Below are positions 1 through 7,588 of a stretch of DNA of 25,881 nucleotides, piece by piece; positions within the stretch are counted from its first letter, which is position 1; every line of letters starts with the position of its first letter. The position numbers and the translations under genes are program-made. Source of the stretch: Anaerolineaceae bacterium (lineage in GTDB: Bacteria > Chloroflexota > Anaerolineae > Anaerolineales > Anaerolineaceae); assembly GCA_021107195.1 (NCBI GenBank), contig JAIOTF010000111.1, positions 1 through 25,881 of the forward strand, read 5' to 3'. The notes below the pieces were generated by a model, which searched no databases, was not told the origin of the DNA, and worked only from the letters and a program-made list of their open reading frames with translations.

Positions 1-1210
1 CGGTACGCTCATCGCCGTCGCCGTCGAGATCCAGAACTGCTGCTCCAATGTCGGTGCGTACGATGACGCCATCAGCTATGGCTGTTACCCACTCGTTGCT
101 TGGCGTGCAGCCGCCGGAATCCGATGGAGGGGCGAAATCTAATGCGGCCCAGGGATCACCGCTGCCCCAACCGGTATGGGGGCCGCCGGTATACGTCCAG
201 GGCTTGCCGGGAGCAAAGGGCAAAAGAAATTCTGGCTGCTGCAAAGAACCGGGGATCAATACTTGATCTTTCGTCCAGGGATCGTATTGAAAGAGAGAAA
301 TATACGTCTGGAGAAAACCCTGGGCATGAATAGCTTGCTGGTAAGCGTCGCTCGCCATGATTTGTGCATAGTAATAATGTAAAGCGGCGGAGGCAGCATT
401 CTGCCAGGGGTCCATCACTTCCAGGCTGCCATCCGTTAATTCGAATGCGGTTATGTTGCCTGTGCGCCAGCCGTAGTATCCATTGTTAAGGGTATTGGCT
501 GCCCAGATCATTTGCAGATATAACCCTCTTCGGCTGAGTTCTTCATGATCGAGGGGATAGGTTTCATTCGGGTTGGTGAATTTGGAGAGGGTAAGTGCTC
601 CAGTCTGGTAATCGACCAGGGCCAGCAGGAGACGTGGGCTGATACTGTAGTTTTGGGCAATGTATTGCACAAGCTCGCCACCGCGTTTGTCTTCCCCGGC
701 AACGTAAAAGGTATAGTCTTTTAGCCATCCAGGCTGGCTGTCTACAAATGCCACCGTATTGAAATCGCGGTCGAGTGGGCCGTACACAAAGAGTGAATCA
801 GGAATGATCTGGTACGGGCTGCCCCAAAGCGCTTCATAATAGATGGGGATTTGCATGGGCAGTCCCGCTGGCAGGGTTGTGGCGTCAGCGGTGTTGATGG
901 GAGTGGCTTCCCGAATTTGATCAATGGTGGTGTTGAACCTTGCTGCCAAAGCGGAGAGTATATCACCGGATTGAGCAGTATAGTCAATGAGTTCGCCCGG
1001 GGCATAGGATGGTCTGGTTGGCAGCGGGGTAGGCGCGACCTGGTCTGGCCCTGAAAGATAGAGATCCGAGGCCGCCTCGCCACTTTCTGCTTGTGGTTGA
1101 GATGTCGTTGGCAGGCTGCAACTGGAAAGCAGGAAGAGAGCGGCGATCAGCAGAAAGACGAGTTTTGAGGGGTGCATATATTCAGCAATAGATTGAAAGA
1201 AGCGATTCAT
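1..1210 (-). CDS. LysM-M23 (LasA-type) lipoprotein, paralogue 1, partial (3' end outside window)
   Basis: The frame is open to the left edge and starts at the ATG at 1210; 403 codons are visible. The N-terminus is a lipoprotein signal with lipobox LLSSC (lipidated Cys31). A LysM-like segment follows (DYTAQSGDILSALAARF), then a domain shared with the next two genes that begins SPRLLLALVDYQ, then the start of an M23 domain (TGGPHTGWG, with AALDF 13 residues after the His). In LasA-type M23A peptidases a His and an Asp at that spacing are zinc ligands. A DLDGDGDE loop, acidic and calcium-site-like, is the last part visible. The protein is probably exported, membrane-tethered and acts on peptidoglycan. 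Its start lies 4 bp after the upstream paralogue's stop, so the two are co-transcribed. The middle domain has Asp where paralogues 2 and 3 have Glu. The HxH motif falls outside the window, so activity cannot be judged. Confidence 0.85.
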   Translation of the reverse strand, partial: MNRFFQSIAEYMHPSKLVFLLIAALFLLSSCSLPTTSQPQAESGEAASDLYLSGPDQVAPTPLPTRPSYAPGELIDYTAQSGDILSALAARFNTTIDQIREATPINTADATTLPAGLPMQIPIYYEALWGSPYQIIPDSLFVYGPLDRDFNTVAFVDSQPGWLKDYTFYVAGEDKRGGELVQYIAQNYSISPRLLLALVDYQTGALTLSKFTNPNETYPLDHEELSRRGLYLQMIWAANTLNNGYYGWRTGNITAFELTDGSLEVMDPWQNAASAALHYYYAQIMASDAYQQAIHAQGFLQTYISLFQYDPWTKDQVLIPGSLQQPEFLLPFAPGKPWTYTGGPHTGWGSGDPWAALDFAPPSDSGGCTPSNEWVTAIADGVIVRTDIGAAVLDLDGDGDERT

Positions 1211-1214
1211 ACCA

Positions 1215-2879
1215 TTATTTACACATATTATCATTTAGATCATCGCTGCGGATGATACAGGATTCAAAAGAGCCTACCTGGGAGGCGGTTACTACCTGAT
1301 TTTCGCGAGTCAGGAAACCGGCATAAGGAACATCTCCGGCGTGTGCTTGCCAACCGGAGAGCACAAAGGGCAAGGGGCCGTCTGCAAGCACCCATGCGCC
1401 GTTGTATTGGCGAGCAAAAGGCACACGGGTGCCGTGTGAGACTCCTCCTTCGCAGGAAGGATGACCAATCTTATCATTTGTACTGAGCCAGGTGCCGACA
1501 GGTACGCGATCTTTGGTGGCGATATGCATATAAAGCAGTGCCCAGCCGGTTTGTTCGTATCCATCGCCATCCAGGTCTACCATGACGACGCCTTCATGTG
1601 AGCGGACCACCAAACCTGATGAGGCCGCTGTTACCCAGCGTGTGGATTCAACGCAGCCGTGGTCTTGAGAGGCAGGGGCAAAATCGAGTGCTGCGAGGGC
1701 ACCATCGGGGCCCCAGGCTGAATGCGGCCCGCCGGTCATACTCCAGCGGATATTTGATTGGAAGGGCAGCTCCATCTCTGGTTGGATGAGGTGGGTTGGC
1801 AGCAGGGGTTCTACTGTCAGGGCGCGCGTCCAGGGATTTCCAAACATTTCCTCGTATAGTGCAGGCAGGCTGTCTGGATCGTAAAGGGCGCCTGTCCATT
1901 CCCTGTCATTGCACAGGTGGGACAGCATGTATTGAATGGCGACTGTGCCGGCATTCAATTCCGGGGCAATCCGAATGGATTTGTTGTTTGTGAATTCCAA
2001 CTCGGTGATGAGACCCGCACGCCAACCGTAATACCCGATGGATAATTGTTGGACAGCCCAGCTTAACTGGCGGTAAAGACCTTTGAGATGAAAATCGTTC
2101 CAGCCCATTGGGTAATCTGTCTGTGCCAAGTTGGCGGGTTGGCCGCTCACCCAATGGCTTTGATATTCTAGAATGGCGAGCAGAAGGCGAGGATTGACTG
2201 AATTTTCTATCGCCACGGTTTCGATAATCTCAATGCCGTTATACCAGCCACTGACACGCCATTCCCGGTACTCGTTCAGATATCCACCGGCTTCTTTGAC
2301 GTAGGTATCGACGTTAAAGTCGATTGCTGAAGGCGAGAAAACAATTTCACTATCCGGCAGCAGAATCTCTTTGGACGTAATTTCATCTTCGGTGAACCGT
2401 TGGGGGATGATCAGTAATTGATTTGGTGAAATCAGGGAGATCAATGGGATTTCATCAGGTGAAGTAATGACCTCAGGCCAGACATCAAAACGAGCTGAAA
2501 GCGCGGGCAGGGTGTCTCCGGCTTGCGCATAGTATAAGATTGGCGTTGAGTCGTCAACAACAGCCGCTGGCGTGCTGATTTCTATGGGGGAAGCTGTGGG
2601 CGATGCCACAATGGTGGTGACAGTGGGTGTAGGTGAGATCGGGGCAGGGTTTGTTGTTGCAGTGGCCTGGGAAACGGGTACCGAGAGGTTTGGCGATGCT
2701 TGCAGGGTAACGGTTGCTTCTGGCGGCTGGGTTGGATCCCAATAAATCGCTGTGGCTGTTTGACTCGCCGAGTATCCTGAGCTCAGTGAGCAGGCAAGCG
2801 TAAAGATCAGCAGACCGTTCAAGAGAACGATAACTGATAAGCGTTTAGCGGTGGATTTGATTCTCGGGTTTTCTTTCAT
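1215..2879 (-). CDS. LysM-M23 (LasA-type) lipoprotein, paralogue 2, probable inactive peptidase
   Basis: About 554 aa from the ATG at 2879; ATG 2903 is an alternative. The chosen start gives a basic N-terminus, a hydrophobic stretch and lipobox FTLAC (Cys30). A Thr/Pro/Ser linker follows, then a degenerate LysM (YYAQAGDTLPALSARF), a lysozyme-like segment (VNPRLLLAILEYQ) and a C-terminal M23 domain. His386 and Asp399 (spacing 13) and His452 (LLYMHI) are kept. Where paralogue 3 reads GTHVHIARR this one reads GTRVPFARQ, so both His of the HxH motif are replaced (Arg485, Pro487; codons 1425-1427 and 1419-1421). By LasA knowledge these are a zinc ligand and a catalytic His, so I infer a dead peptidase, perhaps a binding or regulatory subunit. 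The DLDGDGYE loop is present. The start overlaps the end of paralogue 3 by 35 bp. Confidence 0.87.
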   Translation of the reverse strand: MKENPRIKSTAKRLSVIVLLNGLLIFTLACSLSSGYSASQTATAIYWDPTQPPEATVTLQASPNLSVPVSQATATTNPAPISPTPTVTTIVASPTASPIEISTPAAVVDDSTPILYYAQAGDTLPALSARFDVWPEVITSPDEIPLISLISPNQLLIIPQRFTEDEITSKEILLPDSEIVFSPSAIDFNVDTYVKEAGGYLNEYREWRVSGWYNGIEIIETVAIENSVNPRLLLAILEYQSHWVSGQPANLAQTDYPMGWNDFHLKGLYRQLSWAVQQLSIGYYGWRAGLITELEFTNNKSIRIAPELNAGTVAIQYMLSHLCNDREWTGALYDPDSLPALYEEMFGNPWTRALTVEPLLPTHLIQPEMELPFQSNIRWSMTGGPHSAWGPDGALAALDFAPASQDHGCVESTRWVTAASSGLVVRSHEGVVMVDLDGDGYEQTGWALLYMHIATKDRVPVGTWLSTNDKIGHPSCEGGVSHGTRVPFARQYNGAWVLADGPLPFVLSGWQAHAGDVPYAGFLTRENQVVTASQVGSFESCIIRSDDLNDNMCK

Positions 2880-4398
2880 CCCATGCTTCAACAATTTGAT
2901 CATCTTTCTGTAATATACCGTTATAGACCACTCCGGTTCCTCGGGAAACCCAGCCATCCATGATGAATGGGTGTGAACCATCGGCGGCAATCCATTCCCC
3001 ATTATACCTTCTCGCGATGTGAACGTGGGTACCACTGGAAATGCCGCCTTCACAGGAGGGATGTCCGATGCGACCCCCAGCTTTCACGTATGTGCCTTGT
3101 GCAACACGTCCACGATTTTCAATATGTCCATAGAACAGGCTCCAGCCGGTTTGGTAACTGTCATCAGTATCCAGGTTCTGGATAACGATGCCGTCGGCAG
3201 CGTAAACGACTTGTCCATCTGCTAATGCAACCACCCAGGCGTTACTCTGTACACAACCTTCGGCGTCACCAGGAGGGGCAAAATCAAGTGCAGCCCAGGC
3301 TGAACCTTCTCCCCAGCCACCATGGGGGCCTCCGGTAAATGACCAAATATCACCTTTTTCAAAGGGAAGCTGAAGTTCAGGCTGGGCGAGTTGTTTCGGG
3401 ACAAGCGGCTCGATAGCAAGATCAAAAGGGAAACCGAAGAAATTTTGGTATGTTTGACAGAAACCATTCTTGCCGACAGCAAACCGCCAGTCATTTTCAT
3501 CGAGCAGGAAACTGAATAAGTGTTGTACGCCAGCAGTGCCGGGATTGATGGTGTTATCGATTGGGATGACAACACTGTCAGTTGTGATCCACGCGGAAAA
3601 GCCGTTGATCTGCCAGAGGTAATATCCCAGATTAAGCTGGTTAGCTGCCCAGGCAAGCTGACGATACAGCCCTTCCCGCCAGGGATCGATAAAGAGCAAA
3701 GGGTAGGACAAGGATTGCGGATCGGGGTTGGCAGAGGTTAGCCAGTTGGTTTGGTATTCCAGCAAGGCCAGAAGCAGGCGAGGATTGACCGAGTATTCTG
3801 CGGCAATCCTGTTGACAATCCCGGCGCCTGTCATCATGCGTCCATCTACTTCTTCGGCATATTGACCAAGATACCCGTTGTTTTGCTGGATGAAGGCGGT
3901 CGTATCAAAGCAGGCACTGGCCGGTCCATTGATCAACTCTGAATCAGGAATGATCTTGAAGGCCAGGCCAGGCTGCGAGGGTTGTGGGGCAGGGATGGTG
4001 AGAATTTGGCCGATTTCCAGCACATCGGGATTGATCAGTGAATTTTCGGTAATCAGGCTGGAGAGCGGTATGCCATGCAGGTTGGCGATTACAGCCAGAC
4101 TGTCTCCTTGCTGCACGGTGTAGTTTTCGGATTCAGTGCGCAGCGGAGGCAAATTGCGGGGGGAGTTGGGGGTGGGCTCTGTCAACGGGGCGCCAGGCTG
4201 GCGGGTGGGCGGTAAGCACCAATCCGGGTTTAGCGCATCAACTGGTTGGGTGGTGTTGGGGGAGGATTGGGGCTGCACGGCGAGGGAAGCAGGGTCAGTT
4301 GTTTCTGGCCGTTGACAGGAAGAGATCAACAATGCGACCAGCAATAGGAAGATGCCTGCCCTCATAAGTTGCTTTTTGCGGCCAGATGTTTGGCTCAT
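2845..4398 (-). CDS. LysM-M23 (LasA-type) lipoprotein, paralogue 3, active site intact
   Basis: 517 aa. Lipoprotein signal with lipobox LISSC (Cys28); Pro/Thr-rich linker; a good LysM at about 93-136 (YTVQQGDSLAVIA); a middle domain at about 193-330 beginning VNPRLLLALLEYQ; M23 domain at about 350-480. His359, Asp372, His425, His458 and His460 (THVHIARR) match the order and spacing of LasA-type M23A endopeptidases, so metal-dependent cleavage of peptidoglycan peptides is likely. The middle domain resembles the region around the catalytic Glu of lytic transglycosylases (Glu214 here), but this is only a pattern resemblance. Two cysteines (382, 449) are shared with paralogue 2 and could pair. 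The start ATG overlaps the HIT gene's stop as ATGA, which implies translational coupling. The calcium-like loop of the paralogues is degenerate here (NLDTDDSY). Confidence 0.9.
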   Translation of the reverse strand: MSQTSGRKKQLMRAGIFLLLVALLISSCQRPETTDPASLAVQPQSSPNTTQPVDALNPDWCLPPTRQPGAPLTEPTPNSPRNLPPLRTESENYTVQQGDSLAVIANLHGIPLSSLITENSLINPDVLEIGQILTIPAPQPSQPGLAFKIIPDSELINGPASACFDTTAFIQQNNGYLGQYAEEVDGRMMTGAGIVNRIAAEYSVNPRLLLALLEYQTNWLTSANPDPQSLSYPLLFIDPWREGLYRQLAWAANQLNLGYYLWQINGFSAWITTDSVVIPIDNTINPGTAGVQHLFSFLLDENDWRFAVGKNGFCQTYQNFFGFPFDLAIEPLVPKQLAQPELQLPFEKGDIWSFTGGPHGGWGEGSAWAALDFAPPGDAEGCVQSNAWVVALADGQVVYAADGIVIQNLDTDDSYQTGWSLFYGHIENRGRVAQGTYVKAGGRIGHPSCEGGISSGTHVHIARRYNGEWIAADGSHPFIMDGWVSRGTGVVYNGILQKDDQIVEAWDERKPENQIHR

Positions 4399-4748
4399 CG
4401 GGTTGCCATGTCGAGGGGGAAACGTTTCCCGCCAATCAGATGCAGGTGCAGGTGAAAAACAGTTTGGCCGCCATTTGCGCCGGTGTTGAGCAACAGTCGA
4501 TAGCCATTGTCGTGAACCCCCTGATCCTGGGCGATCTTGCGCGCCGCCAGCAGAAGGTGCCCAAGCAACTCCTGTTGATCTTCGGTGACATCGTTGAGAG
4601 ATACAATATGTGCATTGGGGACGATCAGGATATGCACCGGGGCAATGGGAGCACGGTCCCAAAAAGCGGTGATGGTTTCATCGCGATAAACGATGCGCCC
4701 GGGTCTTTCCCCGGCTATGATTTGACAAAAAGGACAATCTTGATTCAT
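4395..4748 (-). CDS. HIT-family nucleotide hydrolase (HINT-like)
   Basis: 117 aa, full length for the family. The C-terminal motif is HLHLHLIGG (His99, His101, His103); by HINT knowledge the middle His is the nucleophile that attacks the alpha-phosphate of nucleoside phosphoramidates or AMP-lysine-type substrates. The N-terminal CPFC (Cys5, Cys8) followed by IIAGERP is typical of bacterial HINT-like proteins and may bind zinc with other ligands. There is no signal peptide, so the protein is cytosolic. It sits between a predicted deacetylase lipoprotein (36-bp gap) and three envelope lipoproteins (4-bp ATGA overlap). It is therefore a cytosolic enzyme in an otherwise exported operon, and its connection to envelope work is unknown. 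Confidence 0.93.
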   Translation of the reverse strand: MNQDCPFCQIIAGERPGRIVYRDETITAFWDRAPIAPVHILIVPNAHIVSLNDVTEDQQELLGHLLLAARKIAQDQGVHDNGYRLLLNTGANGGQTVFHLHLHLIGGKRFPLDMATR

Positions 4749-4784
4749 TGTCTTTTCCAGGTTGCAAGGGATATGCCGCAGTGA

Positions 4785-6002
4785 TTACTCTACCAGACCA
4801 GGAATTTCTCCGGTGATTGGTTTGCACACGATGTCATAGTATTCAAGTTCAGTTTCGCGGTTTTGTTCGGCGTAGGCCCGGGCTTCCTTGCCCATGATAC
4901 GCACAGCGTCAATGTGGATATTGGCATCCTGATCCCAATAGCGGGGCAAAACAAGCAGCGGGTTATTCACCGGGCCTTCAGGAATGTAAGAAGGGCGCGC
5001 TGCGTCATAGTCATCTGCCAAGGGGATCCAATTGAACATCAGCGGACCGCGGGGGTTGACAGTGAAGCCAAGCTTGTAACCGAGTTCCTGCGCAATTTCC
5101 ACTGCCTGGGGGGTGAATCCGCCGCCCGGCCAGATGTAGGCAATGGGTGTGCTGCCATAAACAGCCTGGATGGTACTGATGGACCCGGCAAGTTCGGAGC
5201 GTATATATTCTTCTGATGAGTTGGCTGTAATCGGGATATTGTGGATCACACCGTGAGATTGATGGTCTATCCAGCCCTCGTTTTGCAAGCGGACATTGCC
5301 ATCAATCAGTTCTTGCGATGACTCTGTTGTGCTGATCCAACCATTTACGTATGTCCAGCCATAGTCGTCATAATAGGCTTTGAAAGTATTTTCAAAAGAT
5401 TCTGCCGAATGACGGTCGTCGACTACGAGAATGACAGAACGTTCCGGGATTTTAGCATTGGTCGTGAGAAAATCAGACAATTGTTGAACTGATATGGATT
5501 CAAAGCCTTGGTCTTTGAGATTTCGTCCTATTGCCAATAATGTATCTCGGGAGATTTGCATTTTTGCTGGATCAGGGTTTTCGTCAACGATCCAGTGATA
5601 CATGATGGGCATTACAACGGTGCCGGGGGAGGCATTGTTGGGGTCCCAGCGCATTTTTAAGTATGTGCAGGTGTCTTCGATATAGTTGTGAGGGGCATCC
5701 ATTGGGTTGAGGTACTGCGATGTGAAGATGGCTGGCAGTGCGGGCGGTGTGCGGTTGGGGTCAGGAGTGGCGGTGTTGGTTGGAGCCGGGGTTGGCGGCT
5801 TGGGGGTTGATGTGGCAGTGGATGTTGGGCCGGTGATGGCGTAGGTGGCCGTCAGCAGGGCGTTCTCAAAGATGGCGGTTGCATCCAGGGAAGGCGATTC
5901 TTCTGCGACGGGGGTGCAGGCCGCTAAAGCGAACAGCAGTAAAGGCAGCAACACCAGTATGTTTCTGGGTGGGGTGGAATATTGGATCATTCGTTTTATC
6001 AT
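4785..6002 (-). CDS. NodB-like polysaccharide deacetylase lipoprotein
   Basis: 405 aa from ATG 6002; GTG 6017 and ATG 5990 are also possible and none has a clear ribosome binding site. The N-terminus is basic, then hydrophobic, with lipobox ALAAC (Cys29), followed by a Thr/Pro linker. The body starts with MPIMYHW, as in extracellular polysaccharide deacetylases of the IcaB/PgaB type. Motif 1 is VVDDRH (usually FDDG), motif 2 is SHGVIH (His250 and His254 spaced as in H-S/T-x-x-H, with Gly at the S/T position) and motif 3 is WPGGG. The Asp-His-His metal triad is retained, so a deacetylase-type fold and metal site are likely. The departures from consensus leave activity and substrate open. It is the first gene of the envelope operon that continues to the left edge. 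Confidence 0.85.
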   Translation of the reverse strand: MIKRMIQYSTPPRNILVLLPLLLFALAACTPVAEESPSLDATAIFENALLTATYAITGPTSTATSTPKPPTPAPTNTATPDPNRTPPALPAIFTSQYLNPMDAPHNYIEDTCTYLKMRWDPNNASPGTVVMPIMYHWIVDENPDPAKMQISRDTLLAIGRNLKDQGFESISVQQLSDFLTTNAKIPERSVILVVDDRHSAESFENTFKAYYDDYGWTYVNGWISTTESSQELIDGNVRLQNEGWIDHQSHGVIHNIPITANSSEEYIRSELAGSISTIQAVYGSTPIAYIWPGGGFTPQAVEIAQELGYKLGFTVNPRGPLMFNWIPLADDYDAARPSYIPEGPVNNPLLVLPRYWDQDANIHIDAVRIMGKEARAYAEQNRETELEYYDIVCKPITGEIPGLVE

Positions 6003-6057
6003 CAATGCAAGTCTCACTGGTTGAATTTGATCACATATTGAAAAAAAGAATTCAGAA

Positions 6058-6084
6058 TTTATAAGGAGCGCTTGTGTACTTCAA
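6058..6084 (-). promoter_or_regulatory. Weak promoter candidate for the envelope operon
   Basis: A minus-strand TTGAAG (6079-6084) and TATAAA (6058-6063) are separated by 15 bp; TAAATT two bases further on would give 17 bp. They lie about 55 bp upstream of the chosen start of the deacetylase gene. Short spacing keeps confidence low. Confidence 0.3.
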
Positions 6085-6163
6085 CTGTTTAAATATGAAC
6101 CAAGGTTACCAGATATCTGCACTTTTGAAAATAGTCATCTGGCAAAGGCTGTTCCAAAAGTGA

Positions 6164-6190
6164 TTGGGACAATCTATTGGCGGTTATAAT
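6164..6190 (+). promoter_or_regulatory. Promoter candidate for the polytopic membrane protein at 6263
   Basis: A perfect TATAAT lies at 6185-6190 with TTGGGA at 6164-6169 (15-bp spacer), about 73 bp before the ATG. The -10 is good and the -35 spacing is poor. Confidence 0.4.
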
Positions 6191-6262
6191 TATTGCTCTG
6201 ACAAATAAAAAAGAAAACTGATGTTCCCACGCCTTCAAGAATTTTAAAATTGGGGAGTCTCC

Positions 6263-7447
6263 ATGATTGACACCAATAAATTTAAAACATTTTTCAAAGA
6301 TGCCGATCATAAAATTCTGCTTCTGGCTTTTTGTATCTATCTTCCATTTATTTTTTTAGGCTATGGCAGTGATTACGATTCATATAATGTCATCTGGGCA
6401 GGCGAGAATTTTGTAGAAACGCTTGACTATGTTCCCTCCCGTGTACCTGGTTTCTTTGTCTATGAATTCATCACCTTCTTTATTAACCGGGTCGGTGGCA
6501 GCATCCTGACCAACCTTGCCAGCGTAGGAATGTCGTTGCTCATCCTGAAAAATTTTATGCAGTTTTGCAAAATGAACCACGTGCCGCACTACCGGCTCCT
6601 GGCGCTGATCCTCATGATGCACCCGTATTATCTGGTCAATTCCACCTGCACGATGGATTACCTTTTTTCTTTTGGCTTTGCATTTTTGGGATTGATGAAA
6701 TTTAACGATCACAAATATTTCGCTGCGGGAGTGTTGATGGCGTTGGGGATTGGCTCTCGCCTGACAACTGGCCTTGTCGTCGGCACCTTCTTCTTGTGGG
6801 TATTTATTAGTCAAAAAGAAAATCGTGGAAAAATCATCCTGAGCGGGTTGATCACTGCATGTTTAACAGTTCTGTTTTACGTGCCATCATTGGACTTTGC
6901 AGAATGGAATTTCGCTTATTTTAGCCCTTCGGTCGGTACAGAAGTGTATTGGACACCGATATTACGCATTGGGCGCTTTTTATACAAAACCATTTATTTC
7001 TGGAGCCCGCCGGTTATTTTTGTCCTGGCTTGGGGCGTTGTCCGGCTTATCGCCCGGCGCAGAGAGTGGCCACAAACTTCTTATAAACACCTGCCTTATG
7101 CCAGCGCAGCATTAATCCTTGTCATCCAGTCCTTCTATATATATATTCCTACCGAGCCAGCATATATGATCCCCACCATTCCTTTCTGGCTTATTCTGAT
7201 GGGTATTGCTTTTGCAGATAAGAAAAAAATGCTTACCATCCTGCTTGTCCTGGTAGTGTTGTCCAATTTTGTCAGTATAAATGTAGCTCGCCCTGATAAA
7301 GTCAATCAGGCAACCGACGCTCAGTACGGCCTTTGGGTTGAACCAGGGCATCTGGTGAAGGATGTTAAAAAGCGTATCGAATATATTAACTGCGGGTACC
7401 AGCCTTGCAGCCTGCTGGAAACATCTGAAGAAACGCTGGTTGAGTAA
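6263..7447 (+). CDS. Polytopic membrane protein, possible GT-C-type glycosyltransferase
   Basis: 394 aa. The ATG at 6263 follows GGGGAG with about 5 nt spacing. The protein is mostly hydrophobic, with roughly nine to ten predicted membrane segments, the first around residues 18-33. A first extracytoplasmic loop carries an acidic, aromatic stretch (YGSDYDSYNVIWAGE). An acidic motif in the first loop and this topology are typical of GT-C lipid-sugar-dependent glycosyltransferases. No family-specific motif is secure, so the function is an inference. The C-terminal tail is soluble with two Cys (NCGYQPCSLL). The gene is alone on its strand here, divergent from the envelope operon and convergent with ino1, with its own promoter candidate. 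Confidence 0.85.
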   Translation: MIDTNKFKTFFKDADHKILLLAFCIYLPFIFLGYGSDYDSYNVIWAGENFVETLDYVPSRVPGFFVYEFITFFINRVGGSILTNLASVGMSLLILKNFMQFCKMNHVPHYRLLALILMMHPYYLVNSTCTMDYLFSFGFAFLGLMKFNDHKYFAAGVLMALGIGSRLTTGLVVGTFFLWVFISQKENRGKIILSGLITACLTVLFYVPSLDFAEWNFAYFSPSVGTEVYWTPILRIGRFLYKTIYFWSPPVIFVLAWGVVRLIARRREWPQTSYKHLPYASAALILVIQSFYIYIPTEPAYMIPTIPFWLILMGIAFADKKKMLTILLVLVVLSNFVSINVARPDKVNQATDAQYGLWVEPGHLVKDVKKRIEYINCGYQPCSLLETSEETLVE

Positions 7448-7525
7448 GATTTGATAGACAGGAAATGGAACAGATCACACATTGCTGTATGAGAAGCCCC
7501 ATTATCAGCATTAGGCGATTGCAAG

Positions 7526-7556
7526 AAAAGAGTGGCGGGAGGAAACCCCGCCACTC
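7526..7556 (-). terminator. Intrinsic terminator of ino1
   Basis: A perfect 10-bp GC-rich stem (7530-7539 with 7547-7556) closes a 7-nt loop. Read on the minus strand it is followed by TTTTCTT, so it terminates ino1. It lies between convergent genes and could also slow plus-strand transcripts, although the plus side has no T-run. Confidence 0.8.
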
Positions 7557-7588
7557 CGGTATTTAAATAAGAATTGAGGTACGTTTAA

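Noticed and set aside
3222..3656. A 144-codon minus-strand frame inside LysM-M23 paralogue 3
   Set aside because: It is in a different frame from the M23 and LysM motifs and has no recognisable content.
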